Origin: Mallotus nudiflorus
Taxonomy: Eukaryota > Streptophyta > Magnoliopsida > Malpighiales > Euphorbiaceae
Reading direction: 5' to 3'
Length of the DNA: 64,000 nucleotides
Assembly: GCA_947683625.1 (NCBI GenBank)
Contig: CANTUR010000070.1
Location: forward strand, 868,001-932,000
Made by a program: the position numbers and the translations under genes. The notes under the pieces are model-generated. The model did not search any database, had not been told where the DNA came from, and saw only the letters and a program-made list of their open reading frames with translations. Every line of letters starts with the position of its first letter. Position 1 is the stretch's first letter. Shown piece by piece: positions 11,905-24,498 of this stretch.

Positions 11905-13697
11905 TGTGAATTTATTTGAATTTAGGGTAATTTTTGAATATTTTAATATTAAATATTGAATTTTTTATAATTATATTAATTAATTATTTTTAATGAAAAT
12001 TTAGTTGAATTTGTGTTAGTAATTTGAGTTAATAATTTTAGAATATTTAAATAATTTGAGTTAATAAATAATTTTTGGTGAATTTATATAATTTTTTAGA
12101 ATATTATTTATATTATGTAAATTTTGTATTTATGAGTTAATTGTGTAATTTTGTGAAAATTATAGTTAAATAATATGTTTTATATGACTTTAGAATTATG
12201 TAGGATATTAAAATAATTTTTATCAATTCTTTACTATTTTTAACTAATTAATACTAATTTTTAAAAATTATATTCAAATAATATATTATTTACTATTTTG
12301 ATGATTAAATGGATTTTTAATTACTTTTAATATATATTTAAGCTATTAGAATATATAAAAGTGAATTTTTACTATTTATATTGAATTATTGAAAAATTGG
12401 ATTTTTATTAATATTATATTATTATTTGAGATTTTTATTTAATTATTGTGAAAATAATTGTATTTAGTGTTTTAACGTTTAAATATATTATATTTTGGTA
12501 TTTTGAGGATATTTATGGAATTTATTGATTTTTAGTATATTTATTATTTTATTTGTATTTTTGGTGAATTATGAACCGCGATTGGGAAATTGTGCAGTTC
12601 AAGGTCCCAACCTGAGGTGTTGAGCCTTGTGTATTAGAAGTGTATTTTTCTTTCAAGATCAACTCTACTTTTTAGTAGAGAAATGTCCATTTTATAGAGG
12701 AGGTTTTATCAAATTTTTCAGTAGAATTCTCGTAAAACGTGATGTTGAGTCGATCCTGAATTTCTATGTTTATCTAAGTTTTTGTATTCCTAGGTCGAGT
12801 ATCTTTTAGATGTATAAATTAGGAATTTATTCTAATTTATTTTCTAGTTGTGTTGAGACCGAGGCCTATCGGACCGGGCTCTTTGAGCCAGTCTCGAGAA
12901 GTGCAAACTTGTGAGTTATTATCTTATATATACATTGAATGTAGAATGCATGAAAATTTACATCCATGAATTTTATAATGAAATTGAATATGAATATTTC
13001 TTTAAATGAATAAGTATACTTTTTGGTATACTTTTGGTATATTTTTAGTATATTTGATATATATGTGTCACATATGCATAACTGTTTTTAGTATATATTT
13101 GGTATATGTGCGTCATATATATTAGGTATATTTTTAGTATATTATGGTTTATTTTGGTATATATGTGGCTTATATACTTTTAGTATATTATCTGTATATG
13201 ATGGGTATATTTTGCTATGAATGGATGATATTACATTTAAATTATGCATTTTTATTATTTTAATAATTATTAAGTTTAATAAAAGGATATCAATGAATGT
13301 GCTACTTAGTGGGTTGCACTAGAACTGTGTACGTACCGGTGCAATAGATTTTAGGGTTGAGTTATAAAATCACTTGAGGTGACTTTTATTTGATTGATTT
13401 TAAGATTGATGTGATTGAGTAGTGTGATTGTGGGAGCTTGGTTGACCTAATGTCTCGGAGCCAGTCACACTAACAGTGAGACTGCTGGAGCTCAGTTAAC
13501 TTAGTGTCTTGAGGCCAGTCTACTGTCCAAAATGGAATAAGAGAATTAATTTAGAATTAAGTGAGCCTTTATGGCTAGAGAGATATTTTTTTTGTTGAGG
13601 TTGTGAATAATTAGGGTTCTATTTGATCCTTTATTCAAATAAACATTTTTTAGCATTTATTAAGTATAAAAGTGATTTCAACATCTATGTGAAATGC

Positions 13698-13747
<50 letters not shown>

Positions 13748-14204
13748 TAATACTTGATTGCATATGACATTAGGAGGTGCATGTATAGATAATATAATAA
13801 TTCACTAAGTGAGGTCTAACTCCCCTTAGTTGTATTTTTTTCAAGAGATTCTTCATCTTCAGACCTCAATAGTAGGCCTATACGTTGGACTTCTTCAGCT
13901 CGGGCTAGTTTATGTAAATTATTTATCTGAATTTTATTATACTCTAGAAAACTGCAGTAGTAGTAGTATTGTATCTATATAATGTGGTTTTTATCTCAGA
14001 GACCTTTCCTTAATATTGTATGCAAATATTTTTATTTTATGATATGACATTAAGCATTTATTTTATATCGATTCAAGTTTTTAATTCTGGTGTATTTTTA
14101 TTTATTTATTGCATGCTTTTATTTTCTAAGGCTTACTACGGGTTCCAGATTTGAAAGAATTTTCATTCCCTAGCACTGGTGACTTCTCAGTTTGGGTCGT
14201 GAAA
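11179..14204 (+). repeat. 5' LTR of element D
   Basis: It begins TGTAATGACCCAG and ends GTCGTGAAA, against GTCATGACA in the 3' copy. It contains two long (TA)n tracts (about 11859-11900 and 13701-13745) and a run of degenerate TATATTTTTGG-type units at about 13018-13215. No gene lies in it; open frames here are chance. Confidence 0.94.
13018..13215. repeat. Degenerate GTATATTT-type short repeats in the element D LTR
   Basis: Repeated TTTTTAGTATAT and TTTGGTATATTT units, including near-palindromic TATATA stretches, recur many times. The same array is present in the 3' LTR at about 21099-21305, so it was part of the LTR before insertion. Confidence 0.75.
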
Positions 14205-14208
14205 AAAG

Positions 14209-14221
14209 TGGTATCAGAGCC
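14209..14221 (+). other. Primer-binding site of element D (initiator tRNA-Met type)
   Basis: TGGTATCAGAGCC lies four bases after the 5' LTR end, the usual place for the site that pairs with initiator tRNA-Met. Confidence 0.95.
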
Positions 14222-14381
14222 CTAGGTTATTAGTGTTATGGACCTAGGTTTTTAGAGTTGTGTTTTCTTTGAAACAACTATAGTTATTTAGGTTTGAGTA
14301 TGTCTTGGATAAGTTTTCCTTGATTTAGTATTCTGCGTAATCCTTAGATTGTCTGACTTCCTTTGCTTTTGTCTTTTTAGA

Positions 14382-15760
14382 ATGAGGAGGCGAGCGTGTG
14401 TCTCTCCACCAGTCATTGAGGCTGAGGATGATGAGTCCTTTTAGGATGAGGTCTTACCTCTTGAGTCACCAGTGAGGCATAGAGGTCGAGGTAGAGGTAG
14501 ACCTCGAGGAGAGGTAGGTCGTCGTAGACAGAGAGAGCTACAAGATGAGGAACCTGTAGAGCTAGAGTACAAGGAAGCTACGATACCTCCAGTTGCACCA
14601 CCGTTACAGTCTGCTTATCAGTAGGGTCTGTTTGACCCTAAGGCAGCATTATTGTATGCTAAAGTTGATAGGATAGCTTTTGATGGGATGTCAGATCCAT
14701 TAGATTTTTTGCACGTGATTAAGATGAGGACTCAGACTGCTCACACCAAGTACCAACGGATCATGATTGTCGAGTTATTAGTAGAGGGATCGGCCCTAGA
14801 TTGGTTTATTTAAATGATTCAGCTGTATATGATAACGATGACCTAGGCTTAGTTCAGAGAGAGATTTATGAGGAGATTCTGCCCAGAGCCACTTTATATG
14901 AGTTACAGACTTCGGTTGATGAGCATCACTAGAGGAGATAGATCTGTCAAGGACTACACCAGAGAGTTTCTCTGACTTGGCAAATATGCAAAGGATCTGA
15001 TGCGAGATTAGTATTTTATTGTTACTACGTATGTCACTGGTCTGGGTTCTGCATTTGTTGGGATGCCTACAGCAGGCCTTACTCTGGAGTTGGTGATAGA
15101 GTTGGCCAAGGAGATTGAGTTGAGACTAGTTAGGCAAGGAGCTATGCCTGATTATTATCAGTTGGGTATTCAGTCAAGAGGATTTCAGACTACTTCGTAT
15201 TTGACCTTTCAAATTGGTTCGAGTAGTCAACAGAGGGGCTCAATGCAGCAGAGCCAGAGGCAGCAATAAAGAGTGCATAGGAGTAGCAAACATGGCTGTG
15301 GGGGACAATATAGACCGATTAGATTTGGGTCAGGTGCTTCTAGCAGCAATAGTGGTCGGAGTTCAAGATCAGCAGCCAGCGCCTGTCAGACTTATGGTAG
15401 AGTCCATCAGGGACTATGTTATATGGCACTGCTAACTTGCTTTTGATGTAGACATATGGGACATTTTGCCAGATCATGTCCATATTTTGGTTTTTAGCCA
15501 CAGTAGTTTTTGCAGTTTTTATAGCAATCGATTGTTAGTGCAGCACCAGTTCCCTTTCAGTTGCCTCCAGTGTAGCACCCGGGTTTGACTCAGATTGTTG
15601 CTCAGTAGGGACGTGGTAGAGGTATTAGAGGAGGTGCCAGAGGTTTTGGCCAGGCTTCTGCCAGTCAGCAGGGAGGTCGAGGTCAAGCTAGAGTTTTCTA
15701 CCTCACTCAATAGGATGCTCAGGCATCTAATGTTGTTGTTGTAGGTATTATTCTTGTTTA
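14382..15760 (+). pseudogene. Element D gag
   Basis: The frame starts at ATG 14382 with a basic, Arg-rich segment ('RHRGRGRGRPRGEVGRR'). The capsid-like part includes 'SDPLDFLHVIKMRTQTAH' and 'SVKDYTREFL'. Near 15438-15479 there is a CCHC zinc-knuckle arrangement with one internal stop ('CRHMGHFARSC'). Many in-frame stops, most of them TAG, prevent translation. Gag would form the virus-like particle and bind the element's RNA. Confidence 0.88.
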
Positions 15761-15769
15761 TTGCTTGGA

Positions 15770-17600
15770 TTTTATTTGATCCAAGTGCCACACATTCCTT
15801 TGTATCCCCTATTTTTGCTTCGAAGTCGTGTTAGCAAGCTTCGAGGATGGCTTTTCCTTTGTCTATTGCCACTTCTCTAAGCGATTCATTAGACACCGAT
15901 GTTGTTCTTTCTAGTTATCTAGTGGTTATTAGAGGTAGAGAACTATTAGCAGAATTAGTATTATTGGATGTGATGGAATTTGATGTGATTTTCGGTATGG
16001 ATTGGTTGTCTTAGCACTATGCCATTGTGGATTGTCAGAGTAAATAGGTGATTTTTAGAATTCCTAATGAAGAAGAGTTTAAGTTTATAGGTGATATGAG
16101 TTTTGCACCTCAGAATCTCATCTTTACTATCACGGCTAGGAAGATGCTGAGGAAGGGTTGTTAGGGATATTCGACATTAGTCAGGGATACTTCAGTAGAG
16201 AAGTTGTCACTCACAGATGTTCCTATTGCCTGTGAGTTTCCTGATATTTTTCCTGAGGAGTTGTCAGGTTTACCATCTCACAGAGAGATTGAGTTTAGTA
16301 TACATGCGGTTCCAAGCACTACTCCTATTTTAATGTTGCCCTACATAATGGCTCTTGTAGAGTTGAAAGAGTTAAAGGAATAGTTATAGAAATTGTTAGA
16401 TAAGGGTTTTATCAGACTTAGTGTTTCTCCTTGGGGTGCACCAGTCCTATTTATGAGGAAGAAGAATGGTACCCTAAGACTGTGCATTGATTATAGAGAG
16501 CTAAACAAGGTGATAGTGAAGAACAAGTATCCTCTCCCAAGGATAAATGATCTGTTTGATCAGCTTCAAAGTGCATAATTCTTTTCAAAGATTGAATTGA
16601 GGTCAAGTTCTATTCAGTTGCGGATCAATGAAGCCGATGTTCCTAAAATGACATTCCACTCTTGATATAGCCACTATGAGTTTCTGGTAATGTCATTTGG
16701 GTTGACTAATGCACCAATTGCTTTTATGGATATGATGAATAAGGTATTCAGACCATTTTTGGATCAGTTTATGGTAGTCTTCATTGATGATATATTGGTG
16801 TATTCGAAGAGTATAGAAGATGACATATATCACTTGAGGACTGTATTGCAGACATTGAGAGAACATCAGCTTTATGCTAAATTCTCAAAGTGTGATTTAT
16901 GGTTGGAGAGTGTTGCATTCCTTGGACACGTGGTGTCTAAAGATGGTATCCAGGTTGATCCATAGAAGATTAAGACAGTGTCTAAGTGGCCTAGACCGAT
17001 GACAGTTATAGAGATTCAAAGTTTTCTAGGTTTAGCTGGGTATTATAGGAGATTTATGCAGGATTTTTCCAGAATTGCAACTCCTATAACTTGCTTAACG
17101 CAAAAGAATGTGAAGTTTGAGTGGTTAAATGTTTGTGAGAATAGTTTCTAGTTACTGAAGGAGAAGTTGACCATATCTCAAGTTTTGGCTTTGCTTAATG
17201 GAGTAGAAAAATTCACTGTGTATTGTGATGCCTATAGAGTTGGCCTAGGTTATGTGTTAATGCAGAATGGTAGGGTGATAGCTTATGCTTCAAGGTAGTT
17301 GAAGAAGCATGAATAGAATTATCCTACTCATGACCTAGAGATGGCTGAAGTGATTTTTGCTCTCAAGATTTGGAAATATTATCTGTACGGTGTGACTTAT
17401 GAGATTTTCACAAATCATAAGAGCCTTAAGTACATTTTTCAGTAGAGAGATCTGAATCTGAGGCAAAGGAGATGGTTAGAACTCCTGAAGGACTTTGATT
17501 GTGAGATTCTTTATCATCCAAGCAAGGCTAATGTGGTAGCAAATGCCTTGAGTAGGAAGTCCTCAGGTAGTCTTGCTCACATTAGTATGGAAAGGAGACC
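15770..17600 (+). pseudogene. Element D protease, reverse transcriptase and RNase H
   Basis: The protease part at about 15780-16020 shows 'DPSATHSFVSP' and 'FDVIFGMDWL'. The polymerase (about 16240-17000) shows 'GFIRLSVSPWGAPVLF' and, at about 16779-16815, 'VVFIDDILVYSKS' with the FIDD catalytic pair intact. RNase H (about 17200-17560) includes 'FTVYCDAYRVGLGYVLMQ'. TAG stops fall in one frame at 16381, 16387, 16963, 17149, 17296, 17314 and 17443. The TGA at about 16663 fits decay of a CGA codon. Confidence 0.92.
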
Positions 17601-19130
17601 GTTGATCTAAGAGTTGCACCAGTCAGTGGATTAGGGTCTGATGATAAAGATGAGTAGATATGGGGGATTGTTAGCTCAGTTCAGAGTTCGATCTGAGCTG
17701 AGAGATAGGATTAAGGCAGTTCTAGGCTAAGATCCTATTCTAGTAGAGCTTTCAGAGAATATTTGTGTAGGGAAGTTCACTGATTTCACACTTGATGAAG
17801 GTGTTTTATGGATTAGTGGTAGGTTATGCGTTCCTGATGTAGATAATTTAAGAGAAGAAATCCTTGAGGAAGCACATTCTATAGCCTATAACATACATCC
17901 AAGTGTCACTAAGATGTACCATAGTATCAGAGACTTGTACTGGTGGGATGGACTGAAGAAGGATGTAGTTGATTTTGTTGTTAAGTGTTTGACGTGTCAG
18001 CAAGTGAAAGCTGAACATCAGAAGCCTTCTGGGAAGCTTCAACCACTTCCAATTCCTGAGTGGAAATGGAGAGAATTGCTATGGATTTTGTGGTTGGGTT
18101 ACCTCATTTTAAGGATGGATACAAGTCCATCTGGGTGATTGTGGATAGGTTGACTAAGTCTGCTCATTTCTTGCCTGTGAAAGCCACCTATTATATAGCT
18201 AAATTGGCGAAGTTGTATGTTAAGCATATTGTGTGCCTTCACAGAGTACCTGTGTCCATTATATCTGATAGAGGTTCAGTGTTTACCTCTCATTTTTTGT
18301 AAAAGTTGCAAGATGCGATAGGCACTAGGCTTGATTTCAGTACTGCTTTTCACCCTCAGATAGATGGTCAGTCTGAGAGTATGATCTAGACACTAGAAGA
18401 TATATTAAGGATGTGTGTATTGGATCTGGGAGGTAGTTGGGATGATCATTTGCCACTTGTGGAGTTTTCATATAATAACAGCTACCATAGTAGTATTGGG
18501 ATGGCACCGTATGATGTTTTGTACGGAAGAAAGTATAGATCCCCTCTGAGTTAGGATGAGATTTGGGAGAGAGCGTTGACTAGACCTAAGATGGTTCAGG
18601 ATACCACTGAGAAGGTTGCTGTGATCAAAAGGAGATTAGAGATCGAAGTTAGCAGACAGAAGAGCTACGCAAATTTAAAATGTAGAGATGTAGAATTCTA
18701 GGTTGGAGACTATGTGTTTCTGAAGTTGTATCCGATGAAGGATGTGATGAGATTGGCAAGAAGGGTAAGCTAGCACTGAGATATATTGAACCGTTCAAGA
18801 TTTTAGAGAGAGTGGGCATGGTTTCATATCGGTTGGCTTTGCCTTCGAGTTTGCCTCAAGTGCATCCAGTATTCCATATCTCGATGCTGAGGAAGTATAT
18901 TTCAGACCCTTCACACGTGTTGTATCCTGATAGTGTGGATGTGAATGAAGACTTGACATTCGAGGAGGAATCTATTGTGATTGTAGACTATTAACTTCGT
19001 TAGTTGCGTTCGAAGCAGATTCCGATGGTCAAGGTGTTGTGGCGAAGCAACAACGTAGAGGTGCACACTTGGGAGACTGAAGTAAAGATGCGAGCTTTTT
19101 TAGCAATTCCTTGTTTCTGTTCTTTTCTTT
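17600..19130 (+). pseudogene. Element D integrase with chromodomain-like C-terminus
   Basis: A His-His-Cys-Cys zinc-binding region runs from about 17870 to 18005 ('HPSVTKMYHSIRDLYWW' and 'CLTCQQVK'). A frame change near 18060 leads to the catalytic core: 'MDFVVGLP' and 'ISDRGSVFTS' carry the first two acidic residues, and 'DGQSES' the glutamate. A second frame change lies near 18750. The tail at about 18812-19060 ('VHPVFHISMLRKYI', then 'SKQIPMVKVLWRSNNVE') looks like the chromodomain that guides insertion in chromoviruses. Confidence 0.9.
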
Positions 19131-19152
19131 GAATTCGAGGATGAATTTTTAT

Positions 19153-19165
19153 AAGGAGGGGAGAT
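19153..19165 (+). other. Polypurine tract of element D
   Basis: AAGGAGGGGAGAT directly precedes the TGTAATGAC start of the 3' LTR. It would prime second-strand DNA synthesis. Confidence 0.93.
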
Positions 19166-19936
19166 TGTAATGACTTAGTATTTTAAATAAAATAATATTA
19201 TTTTTAGATATGCATTATTAATAATTTTAAATTTTATTTGTATATTATTATTGTTAATTGCTAATATTATTTATGTATTTTATTCTAAGGAATTATTTAC
19301 ATAAAAATAATTTATTTTGCGTGGGATTATTTGACAATATTAAAGTTAATAGTATTATTATTATTATTATTATTATCATTGTTATTATTATTATTATTGT
19401 TGTTGTTGTTTTTGTTGTTAACATTACCATTAAATTTGATTGAAAGGTATTTTGGTAATTTCATAAAAAAGTCAAAAGCAGTAAAAAATACAGTCAACAC
19501 TTCTCTTCTCTCTCCTTCTTTTTCTTTTTTCTTCTTCTTCTTCTTCTTCTTCTCGGACCGTCACTTTCAGCCTCCACTGGACTGCACCAGTTGCCACCGT
19601 CCACCGCCATCAGTTCCAAACATCTCCAGCTGTCGTTTGACGTCTCCAGCCACCGCCAGGAACTGCTAGATCATCGAGAAACCATTAAACCTGAAAGTTG
19701 GAGCTCCACACCGCCGACAAGATTCTGGCCACCTCAGGACTCCAAACCAGTATCTTTTGAATGGTTTTCCTCTGATGAGTCCATTTCCAAGCTCCTTTTT
19801 TGCTCAAATCTTCTAGATTTTTAGAGATCTTCAATTTTTTAGTTTATGTGTTTTAGGGTTTTAAATTTTTTTGAACTTGATTATGTTTGATTCATGCAAA
19901 CTTGCTTCACAAATGTTGATTGTGGTAGCTTAAGCT

Positions 19937-19997
<61 letters not shown>

Positions 19998-22285
19998 GAA
20001 TTTTTTTGAATTAATTTGAATTTTGGGTAATTTTTGAATATTTGAATATGAAATATTGAATTTTTTATAATTATGTTAATTAATTATTTTTAATGAAAAT
20101 TTAGTTGAATTTGTGTTAGTAATTTGAGTTAATAATTTTAGAATATTTAAAATAATTTTTGGTGAATTTATATAATTTTTTTAGAATATTATTAGAGTTA
20201 TGTAAATTTTGTATTTATGAGTTAACTGTGTAATTTTATGAAAATTATAGTTAAATAATATGTTTTATATGATTTTAGAATTATGTAGGGTATTAAAATG
20301 ATTTTTATAAATTATTTACTATTTTTAACTAATTAATACTAATTTTCAAAAATTATATTCAAATAATATATTATTTACTATTTTGGTGATTAAATGGATT
20401 TTTAATTACTTTTAATATATATTTAAGCTATTTGAATATATAAAAGTGAATTTTTACTATTTTATATTGAATTATTGAAAAATTGGATTTTTATTAATAT
20501 TATATTATTATTTGAGATTTTTATTTAATTATTGTGAAAATAATTGTATTTAGTGTTTTAATTTTTAAATATATATTATTTTGGTATTTTGAGGATATTT
20601 ATGGAATTTATTGATTTTTAATATATTTATTATTTTATTTGTATTTTTGGTGAATTGTGAACCTTAGCTGGAAAATTGTGTAGTTCGGGGTCCCAACCCG
20701 AGGTGTTAAGCTTTACGTATTATAAGTATGTTTTTCTTGTAGGATCGGCTCTACTTTTTAGTAGAGAGATGTCCATTTTACAAAGGAAGTTCTGCCGAAT
20801 TTTTGATAGAATTCTTGTAAAACGTGATGTCGGGTTGATCCTGAATTTCTGTGTTTGTTTGGGTTTTTGTATTCCTAGATCGAGTCTCTTTTAGAAGTAT
20901 AAATTAGAAATTTATTCTTATTTATTTTCTAGTTACACTGAGACCAAGGCCTATTGGATCGGGCCCGTCGAGTTAGTCTCGAGGAGTGCAAACTTGTGAG
21001 TTATTATCTTATATATACATTACTTGTAGAATGCATGAAAATTTTCATCCATGAATTTTATAATGAAATTGAATATGAATATTTCTTTAAATGAATAAGT
21101 ATATTTTTGGTATGCTTTCGGTATATTTTTAGTATATTTAATATATATGTGACACATATGCATAATTGTTTTTAGTATATATTTGGTATATGTGCGTTAT
21201 ATATATTAGGTATATTTTTGGTATATTTCTAGTATATTATGGTTTATTTTGGTATATAAGTGGCTTATATACTTTTGATATATTATCTGTATATAATGGG
21301 TATATTTTGCTATGAATGGATGCTATTACATTTACATTATGCATTTTTATTATTTTAATAATTATTAAGTTTAATTGAAGGATATCAATAGAACGTGCTA
21401 CCTAGTCGATTGCACTAGGACTGTGTACGTACCGGTGCGATTGATTTTAGGGTTGAGTTATAAAATCACTTGAGGTGACTTTTATTTGATTGATTTTGAG
21501 ATTGATGTGATTGAGTAGTATGATTGCGGGAGATCGGTTGACCTAGTGTTTGGGGGCCAGTCACACTAGCAGTGAGATTGCTGGAGCTCAATTGACTTAG
21601 TGTCTCAGGGCCAGTCTACTGTCCAAAATGGAATAAGAGAATTAATTTGGAATTAAGTGAGCCTGTATGGTTAGAGAGATATTTTTTTTGGTTGAGGTTG
21701 CGAACAATTAGGCTTTTATTTGATTCTTCATTCAAATAAACATTTTTCAGCATTTATTAAGTATAAAAGTGATTTCAACATCTGTGTGAAATGCCTATAT
21801 ATATTTATATATATACTGATGCTTGATTGCATATGACATTAGAAAGTGCATGTATATATAATATAATAATTCACTCAGTGAGGTCTGACTCCCATTAGTT
21901 GTATTTTTTTTTCAGAAGATTCTTCATCTTCAGACCTTAGTAGTAGGCCCATACGTCAGACTTCTTCAGCCCCAGCTAGTTTATGTAAATTATTTATCTT
22001 ACTTTTATTGTACTTTAGAAAACTGCAGTAGTAGCAGTATTGTATATGTAGAATGTGGTTTTTATCTCAAAGACCTTTCTCTGAATATTGTATGCAAATA
22101 TTTTTATTTTATGATATGACATTAAACATTTATTTTATATCGATTTAAGTTTTTAATTCTGGTGTATTTTTATTTATTTATTACATGCTTTTGTTTTTAT
22201 TTTCTAAGGCTTACTATGAGTTCTAGATTTGAAAGAATTTATGTTTCCTAGCGCCGATCATGATTCTCTGGTTTAGGTCATGACA
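19166..22285 (+). repeat. 3' LTR of element D
   Basis: Direct repeat of 11179-14204. It differs by an expanded ATT/GTT microsatellite at about 19347-19412, a long (TA)n tract at about 19941-19993 and scattered substitutions. It ends GTCATGACA, followed by the CTAAA duplication. Confidence 0.94.
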
Positions 22286-22290
22286 CTAAA

Positions 22291-23165
22291 AGAAAAATTT
22301 GTGTTTAATTTTTCTTTTTTGCAAGAAAGAAAATACAAAAAATACTAATCAAGTGATACTTATTAAGGTATGAATTTCTATACTTGTTGTGGATTTTGGA
22401 TTCGATAGGAGAAACTCGTAGGTTGTTATTTTATTATTTTTTTTGGTATTGGTATATACATATGATTCCTAGAAATAAATTGAATAATAAGTATATGAAA
22501 ATAATAACAATAATAGTATATTTTATTATTATTATTGTTATTGTTCTTTTTTGTTGATATTAATGTTTACATGTGTTATATGTCTAATAAATATATGTTG
22601 AGACATATGTGAGATAAACATATGTTGAGAGCCATCTCATATTGGTAATTTTTATGCTTTTGAAAAAGTAAAAAAAAAATGGCATGTTTTAAATATATTA
22701 ATTTTTTGCAGTTATGTGTTTGAGCAATACAATTTGAGATTGTATTTCATTTATTAAAATTGATTCAAGAAGCAATCAAGGATGATTATAAGAATAAAAG
22801 TTCTTATAATAATTATCATTGAGTCAAATAATGAATATTTGACTATATTTTAAACTGTGAATAATGCCATTGAGGACATAATATAAATAAGAAGGTTTCT
22901 AATTTTTTATATTTTTTCATGGAAGGTCTTGGACAAGTAAAATTGAAAAATAGCGAGTGTTATATATTGTGAAAGTGCTCAATAAATTAAGTCACTTCAC
23001 AAGGAATAGCATGTTCAAAGCTAAAATGCTACATTAAATTTTGATTTCGTCTTGTGCTACTATACTAAGATAATATTCTAATCGAAAAATATATTATTTT
23101 ATGTGTAAACATAGTTGATCTATCTTTTTTTGGTATTTTTAATTTATTTTAAACAAGTGGGGGAT
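22291..23165 (+). other. Internal non-coding remainder of element E with polypurine tract
   Basis: AT-rich sequence between the end of element D and the right LTR of E. No open frame resembles gag or pol. Two near-copies of 'CATATGT' with GAGA context lie around 22600-22635. The last bases (23154-23165) are a purine-rich AAGTGGGGGAT run next to the LTR. Confidence 0.75.
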
Positions 23166-23655
23166 TGTCCAAAATTTTTGTTTTGTTTAGAATAAATTAA
23201 TTATCTTAGCTTAAAAATCTTATATTTACTAGTTGTATTGTTTTGAAAGGATGTGTCCTTTCATATTATAACTAACCTTATAGTATATATGTTGCATTTT
23301 AATTATTAAAATAGATATAGAATAGAAATTTACATAGAAAAAGATATAAAAAAGTAGAGAAACAAAATAATTTTTGAAGAGCAACAAAAGAAAGATCAAA
23401 TCAAGAAATTCTTTAATCTTAGAAAGAATTTCTTCACTATTTCCTAAGTGAAAAATTTGAAAGGTTTGTCATATCCACTAAAGCAATTTGCACAAATCCT
23501 TATAACAAAACTCAAGAAGAAGTGGGGGCAAATTTCACTTTTAGAAAAATGATCATCGATTGTATTTTAAGCCTAATTATAAAGTTTTTTTATCTTTTAT
23601 TTTATTTATTGTCATGAATACTTATATTAATTTGTTGTCATCAAATATTTTTCTA
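23166..23655 (+). repeat. 3' LTR of element E
   Basis: It starts TGTCCAAAATTTTTG and matches the left LTR without the MITE, so the MITE came after E. It is followed by the AGTAT duplication at 23656-23660. Confidence 0.9.
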
Positions 23656-23660
23656 AGTAT

Positions 23661-24498
23661 GACTCCAATTTTAACCATTCACACATTATAAATGAACTAG
23701 AGACGACCATTGCCATGGACTTTTGCAATGCATAAGTTATGCCTAACAATTATTTTTTAAGTAAAATTAATTATCATTGTTAGCTTCCTAAAATTTCATT
23801 GCAAAGCAGGGATAGCTCGGTTGGAAGAGCATAAAAATTGAAGCTATTGATCAATTCTGATTACATAATTATATTTATATTGAAATTGGATCTTAAATTA
23901 TCTTTAGGAAGAAAATTAATTTAAACAAAAAAAAGGTTAATTTAGGAAGATTTTGACCTTAAATATATTTTTTAAATGACCTTTAGCATCTGGTATCGAG
24001 TCAAATGAATTTCATTAGTGAGATAAAACTCATTAGGAAGATTTTGACCTTAAATATATTTTTTCATACACAAAATCCAAACTTAAAATCTTATTAAAGA
24101 AAATTTAAATTTCATAATATTTACAATATACGCTGGTATAGTTAACCCTTTCTCTTTTTATGTTGTCACTTAAAGAGATGAAATCTTGTTTATTAGTAAA
24201 AATATCTCTTGTACTGCTCAATATTGAACCAGAAGAACAAACACAAACTAGTAGTCAATAAATTACGAATTTATTCCAAGGAAACAACAATTTACTTTGC
24301 ATTATGTATACCTTTTAACCTAAATGGCAAGATCATCACTTCCTAAGCAGCTTCACTCCTTTGTATATATACATGTATCATAACCATATATATATTTGTC
24401 ATCCTTTCTGTTGTTATTTTTGGGTGCAAGTAACACTTCAATGTAAAAGGTAAAAAAAAAAAGCCTTTTCATGCTTATGTAGCTTTAGAGGCCAACAA
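23661..24498. other. Spacer between element E and the GDSL pseudogene
   Basis: AT-rich and non-coding. It contains a degenerate tRNA-Phe-like segment at 23808-23868 and a short direct repeat of about 30 bp ('TAGGAAGATTTTGACCTTAA') at about 23943 and 24030. Nothing else is recognised. Confidence 0.7.
23808..23868 (+). pseudogene. Degenerate tRNA-Phe-like fragment
   Basis: The first 25 bases (GCAGGGATAGCTCGGTTGG, then AAGAGC) match the 5' half of a plant tRNA-Phe, including the internal A-box. The rest keeps only faint resemblance (ATTGAAG near the anticodon, TCAATTC near the B-box). It would not fold as a working tRNA. A tRNA-derived SINE end is an alternative. Confidence 0.5.

Larger units (their letters stand above)
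11179..22285 (+). mobile_element. Element D: complete chromovirus-type Ty3/gypsy element (Del/Tekay-like)
   Basis: Two LTRs of about 3.0-3.1 kb flank an internal region of about 5 kb with gag, protease, polymerase, RNase H, integrase and a C-terminal chromodomain-like part. The 5-bp duplication CTAAA is present before the left LTR (11174-11178) and after the right LTR (22286-22290). Primer site and polypurine tract are both present. The structure is complete, but the coding region is broken by many TAG stops and at least two frame changes. By eye the first 124 bases of the two LTRs differ at about seven positions. It was inserted into the internal region of element E. Confidence 0.95.
10071..23655 (+). 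mobile_element. Element E: non-autonomous Copia-like LTR element hosting D and a MITE
   Basis: LTRs at about 10071-11171 (enlarged by a MITE) and 23166-23655 match each other. The five bases AGTAT occur just before the left LTR (10066-10070) and just after the right one (23656-23660), marking the target duplication. A polypurine tract, AAGTGGGGGA, abuts the right LTR and sets the plus orientation. Without element D the internal part is under 1 kb and has no gag or pol. The TGT start and the polypurine tract look Copia-like; this class call is inference. The right LTR lacks three bases (ACA) at its end compared with the left. Confidence 0.85.

Noticed and set aside
19258..19824. Open frames with poly-Ile, poly-Leu or poly-Val runs
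   Set aside because: They come from the ATT/GTT microsatellite and CT-rich stretch in the 3' LTR of element D and carry no gene-like features.
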